Counted from the first letter of the stretch, positions 16,802-25,655 are shown. The stretch is DNA of 64,000 bases from Bhargavaea cecembensis (GCF_000826125.2 NZ_LN651373.1:250172-314171), one strand, 5' to 3'. Numbers and translations: made by a program. Notes: generated by a model not told the origin, from the sequence alone.

Positions 16802-18793
16802 TCATGGTACTTGCTGCAGGGCAGGGGAGGCTCCCGAAACCCCGCTGTATTTCTGAAGGATCCCGTTGCCTTTTGGACTCAAGATGACTTGGCGTCTCCA
16901 TAGTCCCTTTTCGACCAGGAACCCTTGCTTGATCAGCTTTGAAAGAATCGCGGATGCATGCAGGGAGTCAAACTCGGTCTCCCGGACGTACTGATTCAGG
17001 GCGCCCATGCCATGGCGGAGCTTTTCGAGGAACAGGAAGTCTACCTCTGTCAGCCGGTCATCGGCAAAGCGTTGGCTGCTTTCGGTTAAATACAGATCAG
17101 GCGTGAGACCTTCTTGGATGTGGAACGTGTAGAAGCCCGGCCCCGAGTATTTTTCCCTTCGGATCAGGTGGCGTTTATCCAGGCCTTCGATGATTTTATT
17201 GCTGACAGACGAGTCCACGCCGAGCATGTCGCTGATTTCTGCCATCGTGTCGTATCCGTAATGGATCAGCATCATGACCTTTTTCTCTTCCTCGGTCATC
17301 GTGTTCGCCAGGCCGATCGTTTCATTGAAGCCTTCCAGCGCGTAATAGTCCGGTTTCGTCAGGAGACTCACGATCACAGTAGTCAGGACGGTGGCGACGA
17401 GTCCGACCACACCCACGTGAGTATACGCTCCGAGGGGGAAGATCTTGGTGAGGTCCAGCACAGTGAAAATCGCCGTTGCCGAAATTCCGACGACCGCTCC
17501 GTAGAACGCGCCTTTCTTCGTCGTGCGCTTCCACCACATTCCGAGGAATACGAGGATGGACGGGGCACCAAGCCAGGCGGTGGAGAAGGCGAACAAGTAG
17601 AGCGGTCCGCCCGGATAGAAACAGAGCAGCCAGACGATCAACCCGAGCGCGAGTGTGATCACTTTCGATGGAATCGTCAGCTCCTTTGAAGTTGCGTTCG
17701 GCCGGACGTAGCGCTGATACAAGTCACGGACCGCAGTGCTGGAGGCCCCGATCAATGCCGTTGTGGAAGTGGAGATCGAGGCGGCCAGCGCACCGAGAAG
17801 GGCAAATGCCGCCACGACGATTGGCAACGCTTTCAAAACGACGCCGAATGCAGCGGTCGGATCGATGGTTCCGTAAGGGAGGAATTGATCGCCCATCGCA
17901 GAGCCGGCGTACAAGCCGGTGAAGGCCAAGATCAGGATCGGGACGAAAACGAGCAGCAGGGCACCGTAAACGAATGAAAGCTTGGCGGTCCGCTCGCTCC
18001 GGGTCGAGGACACACGCAGCCAGTAGTAGTTGTTCCCCCAAACGAGGAAACAGGCAAACAGGATGACGAAAGTCAGGACACTCGGATACTGCATCGACAG
18101 GACCGGCAACTGGCCGCCGCCGATGCCGCTCGTCCAGTAGCTTCCCGGGCCTGCCCAGTTGGACGAGATGAACGACATGCCGCCGAACTTTGAGATGATG
18201 GTGATGAGCATGACCGGCAAGGCAATCAGCCCGATGCACATCTGGATAAAATCAGTGAGGGTGACCGCCCAAAATCCGCCGACGTAAGTGAACAAGAGGA
18301 ACATGGCGAAGATCGCCGAAAGCGTCCCGAGCAACGACCAGCCCGTGAAGCTCGTGGTCACGATGGCCATGGACATGACGTTGTTCGCCATGATTCCCAA
18401 GAGACCGAGAATGGTGGCCACCGTGACGAGCGTCCTCGTCCTTTTGTCAAAGCGCATCTCCAGCCACTCAGACAGCGTATGGGCACCGGAGCGGCGGATA
18501 TAAGGGGCAAACAACAAACCGTACAAAGCGAGCCCGCCGATCCCGTAAATCAATCCGAAACCGAACGATCCCCAAAACCCGGTCATAATGGCAAGCCCCG
18601 GACCGAGCGTGATGATGGTACCGGCGAACCCGATGGCGGCGACGCCGAAGATATTCACGAGCAGACCGACTTCGCGTCCTGCAATGAAATAATCATTCGA
18701 ACCGGTCACCCACTTGCGGGTGATCCATCCGCCCCCGATGAGGATGGCGACAAAGGCGACGAAAAAGAGCAGGAACACACTGTTGAAGCTCAT
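16802..18793 (-). CDS. sodium:solute symporter with C-terminal winged-helix-like tail
   Basis: A 663-aa protein. Residues 1 to about 490 form a sodium:solute symporter with about 13 membrane helices (SNDYFIAGREVG start, GFAGTIITLGPG, ALLGALAASISTSTTALIGASSTAVRDLY near helix 9). The last ~160 residues are hydrophilic and resemble a winged-helix module: TMAEISDMLGVDSSVSNKIIEGLDKRHLIRRE reads as helix-turn-helix plus wing, and a second similar stretch (SAILSKLIKQGFLVEK) follows. Typical SSS proteins are about 480-560 aa, so the tail is extra. The transported solute is unknown; operon partners suggest a carboxylate. The tail could sense solute or regulate transport. Confidence 0.88.
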   Translation of the reverse strand: MSFNSVFLLFFVAFVAILIGGGWITRKWVTGSNDYFIAGREVGLLVNIFGVAAIGFAGTIITLGPGLAIMTGFWGSFGFGLIYGIGGLALYGLLFAPYIRRSGAHTLSEWLEMRFDKRTRTLVTVATILGLLGIMANNVMSMAIVTTSFTGWSLLGTLSAIFAMFLLFTYVGGFWAVTLTDFIQMCIGLIALPVMLITIISKFGGMSFISSNWAGPGSYWTSGIGGGQLPVLSMQYPSVLTFVILFACFLVWGNNYYWLRVSSTRSERTAKLSFVYGALLLVFVPILILAFTGLYAGSAMGDQFLPYGTIDPTAAFGVVLKALPIVVAAFALLGALAASISTSTTALIGASSTAVRDLYQRYVRPNATSKELTIPSKVITLALGLIVWLLCFYPGGPLYLFAFSTAWLGAPSILVFLGMWWKRTTKKGAFYGAVVGISATAIFTVLDLTKIFPLGAYTHVGVVGLVATVLTTVIVSLLTKPDYYALEGFNETIGLANTMTEEEKKVMMLIHYGYDTMAEISDMLGVDSSVSNKIIEGLDKRHLIRREKYSGPGFYTFHIQEGLTPDLYLTESSQRFADDRLTEVDFLFLEKLRHGMGALNQYVRETEFDSLHASAILSKLIKQGFLVEKGLWRRQVILSPKGNGILQKYSGVSGASPALQQVP

Positions 18794-18805
18794 TCAGATC
18801 CCCCT

Positions 18806-19576
18806 TTAGTCAAAGATGGCGACAGGCCTGGCCCAGCCGGCGCTGGCCCCCTTGATGTTGATCGGGAAAGCAGCGACTTTAAAGCCGTGTTTCTTCGGCA
18901 GCTTGTCCAAATTCGCGAGCTTCTCGATCTGGCAGTATTCCGCTTCCTTCCCGACGTAGTGGGCGGCCCATAGGATATCGTCCTGCGGATTTTCGCGGTA
19001 CTGCTGTGCCTGGAGCGGCAGCGGGATATCCCAGCCCCATGCGTCAATCCCCATTACCTTGATCCCCTTATTGATCAGCCAACGGGTAGCATCCGCCGAG
19101 ACACCGGCATGACAGAATGCGTAGTCTTCCTCGTAAAATCTCTTGTCGGCATCTGTGCGGACCAAGACGATATCATACGGCTTCAGTTCATACTCCATCT
19201 GCGCAAGCTGTTCCTCGAAATCTTTCACTTGCAGTTCATAGCCGGTTTCCTTGTCGCTGAAGTCGAACAGCACCCCGTCGCCGTAAAACCACTCGACAGG
19301 AAGTTCATCGATCGTGCGGGAACGCTCTCCAGCCGTTTGGTCGGCATAATGCCAAGGCGCATCCACGTGGGTGCCCGTGTGGGTGGTCAGCGTGAGCGTT
19401 TCCACCGCCCATGCCTTGCCGTCCGGGAAGTTGTCTTTCTCCAGACCGAGAATGGAAGCAGCCTGCTCCGCCCCCTGTTCATGCGTCTCATATTCGATCT
19501 TCGGCGGGAACGGCTCCTTTGCCAATGCATCCATCGGTACGCTCAAGTCGATGACAGTTCGTTTGTTTTCCCCCAT
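18806..19576 (-). CDS. cyclase family protein (kynurenine-formamidase-like metal hydrolase)
   Basis: About 256 aa with the family signature HTGTHVDAPWHY near residues 88-99 (metal ligands) plus DLSVPMD at the N-terminus and GIDAWGWDIPL. The family includes arylformamidases and polyketide-type cyclases, usually Mn2+/Zn2+ dependent. Two in-frame ATGs (19582, 19576) follow AAAGGGGA; 19576 has the better spacing. It lies 12 bp upstream of the symporter gene in the same operon. Tryptophan-pathway genes are absent nearby, so kynurenine formamidase activity is not assumed. Confidence 0.85.
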   Translation of the reverse strand: MGENKRTVIDLSVPMDALAKEPFPPKIEYETHEQGAEQAASILGLEKDNFPDGKAWAVETLTLTTHTGTHVDAPWHYADQTAGERSRTIDELPVEWFYGDGVLFDFSDKETGYELQVKDFEEQLAQMEYELKPYDIVLVRTDADKRFYEEDYAFCHAGVSADATRWLINKGIKVMGIDAWGWDIPLPLQAQQYRENPQDDILWAAHYVGKEAEYCQIEKLANLDKLPKKHGFKVAAFPINIKGASAGWARPVAIFD

Positions 19577-19666
19577 GTTCATTCCCCTTTGCAGTTTGAT
19601 AAGTTGATGCCCGAGATCCTGCCCTCCTTTGCATGCTGATTCTATGAAATCCTTCATTGTTGCCGA

Positions 19667-20473
19667 TCAAAAGCGGTCGAGAAGCTTCTCATATTGCTCC
19701 CCGTAAATCTTGCTGAGTTCTTCAGGGAAATCCTGAACGACCTGGTTGATGTATATGTCATGCCGGATATAGTTAACCGTCGTCCGGACCAGTGCCGTAT
19801 GGCTTGAAATGACGGCATGCGTGTCATCACCCGCCGAATGGAGAATGAACACCCGCTGATCATCCACCACGCAGGAGAGCTCCCCGAGATGCCGTTGATC
19901 CGAGAAGGGACCTTCATGATGCTTGTAGTGCTGCCAGGGGAGATGTACATCTGCTTTGTCGAAAGTGATCGACACGATTTTCACCCCTCGTTCATGAGCT
20001 TCACTCAATTCCGTCTTCAAATGGCCCATCTCCTCGGCCCAGCAGCTGATATAAATATTCGTGGAAGACCCGCTGATCATCTCGCGCAACGCCTCAAGAG
20101 AAGCCGCATAGCCGGAAATATGATAAAGCTCCGACCAGCCCACATTGTTGTTTGTGGAAAGGCTTTTGAAATAGCTGTTCAGCAATTTGTGGTCCTCTTC
20201 AAATTCTGTTTCCATCGCCACCAGCAATTCATCGTAAGGAAGCGGCGTATACAACTTCTTATTTGAGGACGAGCCGTCCGCCACGTTGAAGATGACATGC
20301 CGATCAATCAGGCGCTTCAGCGTCTCATACACCTTGGCATTTGGAACCCCCGACTGATTGGCAATCTCATTCCCGTTCAACGGATGACGCTGCAAAAGAG
20401 CGATATAAATCTTCGCCTCGTACTCCGTAAAGCCATATTTCTTTAATGTGGTCAACACCGAATTGGTTTTCAT
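19667..20473 (-). CDS. TrmB-family transcriptional regulator
   Basis: A 268-aa protein with an N-terminal winged helix (TLKKYGFTEYEAKIYIALLQRHPLNGNEIANQSGVPNAKVYETLKRLIDRHVI) typical of TrmB regulators, a helical linker (about 85-110) and a C-terminal effector domain with PLD-like fold features. It is the first gene of the operon and is probably autoregulatory, since a perfect palindrome lies between its -35 and -10 boxes. The presumed inducer is the substrate of the downstream symporter or an intermediate. Confidence 0.88.
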   Translation of the reverse strand: MKTNSVLTTLKKYGFTEYEAKIYIALLQRHPLNGNEIANQSGVPNAKVYETLKRLIDRHVIFNVADGSSSNKKLYTPLPYDELLVAMETEFEEDHKLLNSYFKSLSTNNNVGWSELYHISGYAASLEALREMISGSSTNIYISCWAEEMGHLKTELSEAHERGVKIVSITFDKADVHLPWQHYKHHEGPFSDQRHLGELSCVVDDQRVFILHSAGDDTHAVISSHTALVRTTVNYIRHDIYINQVVQDFPEELSKIYGEQYEKLLDRF

Positions 20474-20491
20474 TTATCTCACCCTGCCTCC

Positions 20492-20520
20492 AACATACTA
20501 CTAAGGTAGTAGTTAGTCAA
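20492..20520 (-). promoter_or_regulatory. promoter with palindromic operator in the spacer
   Basis: On the minus strand TTGACT (20520-20515) and TATGTT (20497-20492) are 17 bp apart. The spacer is almost filled by ACTACTA-AGG-TAGTAGT (20497-20513), a perfect inverted repeat with 7-bp arms. A repressor bound there would block RNA polymerase. The adjacent TrmB-type gene is the natural candidate. Confidence 0.75.
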
Positions 20521-20570
20521 TGAAGTATTTAAAATTTCAGTCAACAAAAACCGTTCATTTTGTAAATGAA

Positions 20571-20606
20571 AAGAGACGCATGGGCATATTCGCCAATGCG
20601 TCTCTT
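20571..20606. other. perfect hairpin in gene-free region
   Basis: AAGAGACGCAT and ATGCGTCTCTT form an 11-bp stem. It is not clearly downstream of any gene; the stretch 20521-21205 contains no convincing coding region and may hold remnants. The loop arms include the GAGACGC string that is also the core of the 21-bp repeats. Confidence 0.5.
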
Positions 20607-20718
20607 CTTGCTGAGTCACCTTTAGAAAACTTGAAGAAAATCAATCTTGCTTCTTTCCGTCCCAATTGGCGGATGATTAGGTTGGTCACAGTCATCCGGA
20701 CTGGGGTCTTCAGAGGAT

Positions 20719-20830
20719 AGTTAATCAACAGCTTGTTCCTACTCCCAAATCACACATTGCCAAAATGCCAGTGGACATAGGCTTTCAGTGAAACACCAAC
20801 TTCAAAGTTTCCGCCAACTGTTGATTAACT
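20719..20830. repeat. inverted pair of the CTGTTGATTAACT motif
   Basis: AGTTAATCAACAG at 20719-20731 and CCAACTGTTGATTAACT at 20814-20830 face each other about 85 bp apart. The same 17-mer is found twice at 9802-9918. Confidence 0.8.
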
Positions 20831-21075
20831 CATTCACCAACAGAGGCCTTGGAGCAAGTATAAGACTCACCTGCGCAGACTGGTAACCTCTGCACCGACC
20901 TCCAAAGGTCGTCTCAACAATCTTTCTGCCCAACTGCCAAGTTTCAATTTTGCCTCCTCCCCAAAAACTTAAATTAAATCCATCCGCCCACTCACTGCCA
21001 GAAGACAGCCAAACTATGATGCCTTGCGGTTTTGCTGCATTACATAAAGCCATTCCACCCTCATATAACTATCCC

Positions 21076-21098
21076 CCCGGACGCAAGTCCGGGCCTTT
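21076..21098 (+). terminator. terminator-like hairpin
   Basis: CCCGGAC-GCAA-GTCCGGG followed by CCTTTT. No obvious gene ends just upstream, so it may protect the NERD gene from upstream transcription or mark a lost gene. Confidence 0.55.
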
Positions 21099-21205
21099 TC
21101 CCCCACCCCTCAAAATCCAATTTTGCCCCCGAAAACGCAGTCAAAATCCAAAAATCGCGATTCGCCAAATGCCCGCCTGTCCTGCTATGGTGTGCCTAAA
21201 AGGGG

Positions 21206-22237
21206 ATGGCCCGATTGAAAGTGTTCCGAAAGTACCCGCTCTACCTTCACGCGCTTAAACGCCTGGAAGCCTACCTGCCCGATGGCCACTGGAAGCTCGA
21301 GGAAATCCAAGAGGAGATCTACCGGCAGGAGGCCGGCTACAGCGGGGAGAAGGCGGTGGACAAGGAGATCCGCCGCACCCGGCTCGAGGGGCCGGCGCAA
21401 GTGCTGACGGATCTGCAGTTCCAGGACGGACCGGACCGGGAGCACCTCATTCAGATCGACACGCTGATCCTCACCGCGAAAGGCATCTGGATCCTCGAGG
21501 CCAAGCGATACCGGGGCAAGCTCCGCTATCAGACGGCGCCAAGAAGGCTGGAGCGCCACGACGAAGACGGCTCTGTCCTCACATTCGACTGCCCGATCCT
21601 GCAGCTCGAGAATCAGATCCGCGCAGTGAAAAATTGGCTGAAAGAGCGCGACATCCATCTTCCGGTCTCCGGCAAGGTCGCATTCGTTTCCCGGAACACA
21701 TGGGAAGGCCTGCCGTCCGACGCCCCGATCATCCCGGCGAAGGAAATCCCGGCCTATCTCGAAGGGGAGTACCAAAAGTGGGGAGAGGTGATCAGTCCCG
21801 GAACATTCGGCCGGATCGCAGTGGAAATGGCGCTGGAACGAAGCCGATTCAACCCGTTCCCGCTCTGCACCTGGTTCAAGATCGATCCGAACGACCTGAA
21901 GCGAGGAATCCTATGCCCGGCATGCAAGGTGAGCACAAACCGGAAATCACAGCGTCGATTCCACTGCCCCGGCTGCCAAGTCATCCTGCAACCCGACTAC
22001 GGCGCCAAAATCCTCGACTGGTTCCTGCTCGTGTACCCGACCATCACGAACTACCAATTCCGCATCTTCGCGGGGATCCAGCGGCAGCAGACTGCCAGCC
22101 GGCTCCTCTCCGAATTCGAACTCGTCAAAATCGGGAACTCCGTCAACACATGCTTCACCGTCAACCTGTTCGAAGACCTCGACAGCAAACAACGGCTGAA
22201 AAAGCGAAGGAAGGCGCAAGAAGACCTGCAAGCCTGA
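21206..22237 (+). CDS. NERD-domain (nuclease-related) protein with zinc ribbon
   Basis: About 343 aa. The NERD domain spans roughly residues 45-160 (YSGEKAVDKEIRR, QIDTLILTAKGIWILEAKRYRGK, FDCPILQLENQIRAVKNWL). A four-cysteine zinc ribbon lies near 235-260 (CPACK...CPGC). NERD is a PD-(D/E)XK-like fold found in predicted DNA-processing proteins; E-A-K in LILTAKGIWILEAK matches the core motif. The start is uncertain: ATG 21206 touches the AAGGGG site, while TTG 21215 has better spacing. The gene overlaps no neighbour and is followed by a small gene 41 bp on. Possible defence or repair nuclease; biochemical role unknown. Confidence 0.85.
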   Translation: MARLKVFRKYPLYLHALKRLEAYLPDGHWKLEEIQEEIYRQEAGYSGEKAVDKEIRRTRLEGPAQVLTDLQFQDGPDREHLIQIDTLILTAKGIWILEAKRYRGKLRYQTAPRRLERHDEDGSVLTFDCPILQLENQIRAVKNWLKERDIHLPVSGKVAFVSRNTWEGLPSDAPIIPAKEIPAYLEGEYQKWGEVISPGTFGRIAVEMALERSRFNPFPLCTWFKIDPNDLKRGILCPACKVSTNRKSQRRFHCPGCQVILQPDYGAKILDWFLLVYPTITNYQFRIFAGIQRQQTASRLLSEFELVKIGNSVNTCFTVNLFEDLDSKQRLKKRRKAQEDLQA

Positions 22238-22278
22238 TCCCCAGATGTGACCGCCTGGACCGGAAAGGAGGTGATCCG

Positions 22279-22542
22279 ATGACAACACCTGAACAAACCG
22301 CAATCGAACTCACCATGAAGGCGATGGACAACGACTACATCATGAAGAAATACCCGGGCGACTACGAAGACCGGGAAATGGCCGCCGTCTACTACACCGA
22401 CCTGAACGCCAGACTTGCCATGGAGTTCCACCGGGTGGTCCTGGCATACCTGAAAGGGGAGAAGGTGCCGGACCGGCCGCCCTATCCCCACAGCCTGTCA
22501 CACAAAATAAGGCATTTTGACGAGTGGGAAGACGGGTATTGA
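22279..22542 (+). CDS. hypothetical protein, 87 aa
   Basis: A small acidic protein rich in Tyr, Asp and Glu (DNDYIMKKYPGDYEDREMAAVYYTDLN) with no recognised domain. Real-gene evidence is the near-perfect ribosome binding site AAAGGAGGTGATC 8 nt before ATG 22279 and the position 41 bp after the NERD gene, probably one transcript. Function unknown. Confidence 0.65.
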   Translation: MTTPEQTAIELTMKAMDNDYIMKKYPGDYEDREMAAVYYTDLNARLAMEFHRVVLAYLKGEKVPDRPPYPHSLSHKIRHFDEWEDGY

Positions 22543-22622
22543 TCATCAAAAATGAGCAGAGGCATCATTGCCTTTGCTCATTTTCTTGCAGCTCCAGAAA
22601 AACTGACCCTGGCAATCAAAAA

Positions 22623-22769
22623 GGTACCCACTCACCCTCGAATGTTACCCACTCGACCGGAAAAGCTACCGACTCGCGCCCGATTGCCACCGACTCGACC
22701 GGAAAAGCCACCGGCTCGCATCTGTTTGCTACCGACTCGGCCTCAAAAGCCACCCACTCGCGCCCAACC
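22623..22769 (-). repeat. 21-bp tandem repeat array R8 (7 units, divergent core)
   Basis: Seven 21-bp units start at 22623 and every 21 bp, with core GCTACCGACTCG or GCCACCCACTCG. The ACTCG end matches the GCGTCTCACTCG arrays, the first half has drifted. The alternating tails (GACCGGAAAA / CGCCCGATT) match those of R6 and R7. The region 22543-23223 holds no other convincing feature. Confidence 0.93.
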
Positions 22770-23223
22770 CCCAATTCCCTTACTCTGCTATGAAGCAACC
22801 GGTAAAACCCGGAGGTCCAGGCGTCTACACCCTGTTGGGTCGGCATGCCCTGGTCGTCCAGGTAGTCGCCAAGCTCCGATATACAGGATGCTCTGTGTTT
22901 CGGCATATGTTTGGAACGGGTTGATCTGGGTGGTGTATAAGTGGGCGTTCGGGATTGGAGGCGGAGGACCAATACTGTCCGAGGACAAAGAAACACTCTA
23001 GACAGCGCTTTCATTGAATGATAGAATCTTATTAAGTTAATAGCCGCAGGGAGAATCAGAGAACAGGCCAAAATCTTTTTTAAGGTTTTTGGTGTGTTCT
23101 TTTTTGTCTTTTTTGGGCTAATGGACGCATTCAGAAGGGGGTGAGGCGTTTTTCAGGTGAGTATAAGCATGGGGTAAGCCTGCTTTTCTTAACAATTGCA
23201 GTGAAACGGAGCGGAGGGGAATT

Positions 23224-25242
23224 GTGAAAAAGTTAAGAAGTCCTGTTAGTTGGTTGATTGTCTCTCTATTGTTGATGTTGGTCGGAAGTCTTCTGGCTTC
23301 TCATTTTAACCGGTCAGGCGGGGATGTCGATGTCTCGCGCGTTTATTTCGAGACGCCGAGCGGCGAGCTTTCCGGTCTGCTGTATAAGCCGGATGGGGCG
23401 GACGGGGAGCCGAGGCCGACCATCATTGCGACGCACGGCTATCTGAATTCGGCGGAGATGCAGGATGCCCAGGCGATCGAGATGTCCAAGAGGGGCTATG
23501 TCGTCCTCGCGCTGGATCTGTATGACCATGGGCATTCCACGAACACCGCGGAGAAGGAGGTCGAGTTCTTCTCTTTTTGGCCGCAGACGATGTATGACGC
23601 GGTGCAGTATATGTATGATCAGGATTTTGTGCTGAAAGATGAGGCCGGCAACGGGATCATCGCTGTTTCCGGCCACTCGATGGGCGGCTTTTCTTCCACG
23701 CATGCCGTCATGCTGGATGAGAAGGATGTTGCGGAAAATGGGTTCCGGAAGATCTATAGTTCCCTGACATTCGGTTCGGACTACTGGTGGCTGACGACGA
23801 TGGGGTACACCCCCGAGCAGATCAATGCCGCCTATGCCGGGCGCCCGACCGGGAAAATTGCCGGCCGGTACGATGAATTCTTCTTCGACCGGGATGCGGA
23901 GTTGGCGTCCCGGACAGTCGTCGAGAAGGATTACGTGAATACGGAGGAAGGCAGCGGGTTCCTCGGGAATCCGGAGAATCCGCAGGCCGGGGTCCTGTAC
24001 GAGGTGGACGGCGGCAAACGGGTGATCTACCAGCCGAATGAAACTCACCCATGGAACCACTTCTCGAAAACGGCCACCGGAGATGCGATTGACTTTTATG
24101 ATGCGGCCTTCCAGGACTACAGCGGCCTTGTAACGATAGGGGAAGACGGGCAAACCTGGATGTACAAAGAGTATGCATCTTTTATTGCGCTCATCGGGTT
24201 CTTTCTTTTCTTCATGCCGTTCATCTTGCTGCTGTCAAAGCTGCCTTTCTTCAAGGGGATCCGTACCCCGCAGCCGCGCATTACGGCAACACCGAAGTCG
24301 GCCGGTGCGAAAGCGGCGAACTATGCGCTCCTCATTTTCGGCGGTCTGTTCCCGGCGCTGTTCTTCACCGCTCTCTATAGCGGGGATCCATCCGGGGTGA
24401 GAATCCTGACCCAGGCTAGTCTCGTCCTGGCTTTCACGTTTGCGGTTGTTCTGATCGTTGGCTTTGTGAAGGGGCAGGAGCGGGATATCCGGTCGTGGGC
24501 TCTGATCATGCTTGTCCTGAGCGTGATCCAGCTCGTCCTCCTGAAAAATCAAGAGACCCTCATTGCGGTCAATTCGTTTTTCGGAGCCCCGACGGTGAAT
24601 CCGATCCTCTACTGGGCGGTTAATGTCTCGATCGTTCTTTTGATGTTGCTGATCAGTTCTCATTACCTTATGAAGAAGCCGGACGGAGCGACGATTGCCG
24701 GTTATGGCGTGAAGGCGAGCGTGAAAACAGTCGTCGCCGCCCTGGGGACCGCGGTCATCGCGGTTGCTGCCGGATACGGAATCTTGTATGCCGTGGATGC
24801 GGTATTCAAGACGGACTTCCGACTCTGGACAGTTGCCGTTAAAACGTTCGAGCCGCAGCATCTGGTCGCTCTGCTGAAGTATGCGCCGCTGTTCCTGATC
24901 TACTACTTCATCGTCGGCGTCTCGGTGAACATGAACACCTCCGGCGAGAAGTTCAACGGATTCAAGGGATACGTCGCGGCGATTCTGCACTTCGTCGGTG
25001 GACTGATCTTATACTTGATCTACCAATATGGATTGCTCTTTGCAACCGGAACAGCCGGTTACCCGTCGGAATCGCTGTCTTCCATAATTGTCATCGGACT
25101 CGTCCCGGTCCTGTCCGTCGCTGCGGTCTTCAACCTGTTCCTCTACAGAAGGACGGGGAATGTCTACACGGGCGCATTCCTGAATGCCGTCTTGATGACG
25201 CTGATCACTCTTGCGAACACGGCGCTGTATACGGTGTTGTAA
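23224..25242 (+). CDS. membrane-anchored alpha/beta hydrolase with polytopic C-terminus
   Basis: A 672-aa protein. A signal-anchor helix (about 8-27) is followed by an extracytoplasmic alpha/beta hydrolase domain (35-310) with oxyanion motif ATHGYLNSAEM and nucleophile elbow SGHSMGG (Ser near 148). At least eight membrane helices follow (from about 320 to the end). The final HPWNHFSK may supply the catalytic His. GTG start at 23224 has GGAGGGGA just before it. The hydrolase-plus-membrane-domain layout is uncommon; lipid or ester turnover at the membrane is possible, but the substrate is unknown. It is monocistronic. Confidence 0.8.
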   Translation: MKKLRSPVSWLIVSLLLMLVGSLLASHFNRSGGDVDVSRVYFETPSGELSGLLYKPDGADGEPRPTIIATHGYLNSAEMQDAQAIEMSKRGYVVLALDLYDHGHSTNTAEKEVEFFSFWPQTMYDAVQYMYDQDFVLKDEAGNGIIAVSGHSMGGFSSTHAVMLDEKDVAENGFRKIYSSLTFGSDYWWLTTMGYTPEQINAAYAGRPTGKIAGRYDEFFFDRDAELASRTVVEKDYVNTEEGSGFLGNPENPQAGVLYEVDGGKRVIYQPNETHPWNHFSKTATGDAIDFYDAAFQDYSGLVTIGEDGQTWMYKEYASFIALIGFFLFFMPFILLLSKLPFFKGIRTPQPRITATPKSAGAKAANYALLIFGGLFPALFFTALYSGDPSGVRILTQASLVLAFTFAVVLIVGFVKGQERDIRSWALIMLVLSVIQLVLLKNQETLIAVNSFFGAPTVNPILYWAVNVSIVLLMLLISSHYLMKKPDGATIAGYGVKASVKTVVAALGTAVIAVAAGYGILYAVDAVFKTDFRLWTVAVKTFEPQHLVALLKYAPLFLIYYFIVGVSVNMNTSGEKFNGFKGYVAAILHFVGGLILYLIYQYGLLFATGTAGYPSESLSSIIVIGLVPVLSVAAVFNLFLYRRTGNVYTGAFLNAVLMTLITLANTALYTVL

Positions 25243-25347
25243 GAAGGAGCGGCATTTGGCTCTGGTTGCAGCTCAGGGTCAGGTGTGATTGCGGTGACTG
25301 TAGGCTGCTGATGGCGATCTCTTTTCGGATAAATCGATTGAAAGAAG

Positions 25348-25376
25348 GCCTTGTTCAGGTTTTGAACAGGGCTTTT
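25348..25376 (+). terminator. terminator of the hydrolase gene
   Basis: GCCTTGTTCA and TGAACAGGGC form a stem followed by TTTTATTG, about 105 bp past the stop codon. Confidence 0.75.
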
Positions 25377-25655
25377 ATTGTGGGGATTTTTAGAAATAAC
25401 CCGTTCGGCATTTTTCGACAAAATTAGCGGTTCTATCGCCGCCTATTATCTTGAAGTTCAGGTTGTTTGTTAAGGGGATTAGCGGTAAAATAACTTTAGC
25501 GTTAGTGGTAGAATGTTCCTAATTTTGATTTTGGGTTTTGGGTATATCGGCTTATCTCCGAGTGGGAATTCTGTTTAACTGAAAAGGAAGAGAAGGCGAA
25601 AAGACATGGAGGATCTTGAGTTTTTGGAGAACGGAGCGGTTGAGGGAGCTCAGTC

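Noticed and set aside
20802-21053. 83-codon minus-strand frame in the gene-free region
   Set aside because: No ribosome binding site or recognisable domain; it begins in the CCAACTGTTGATTAACT repeat.
5081-22769. CRISPR array interpretation of the regular repeats
   Set aside because: Units are 21 bp including the variable part, with no 25-38 bp spacers and no cas genes.
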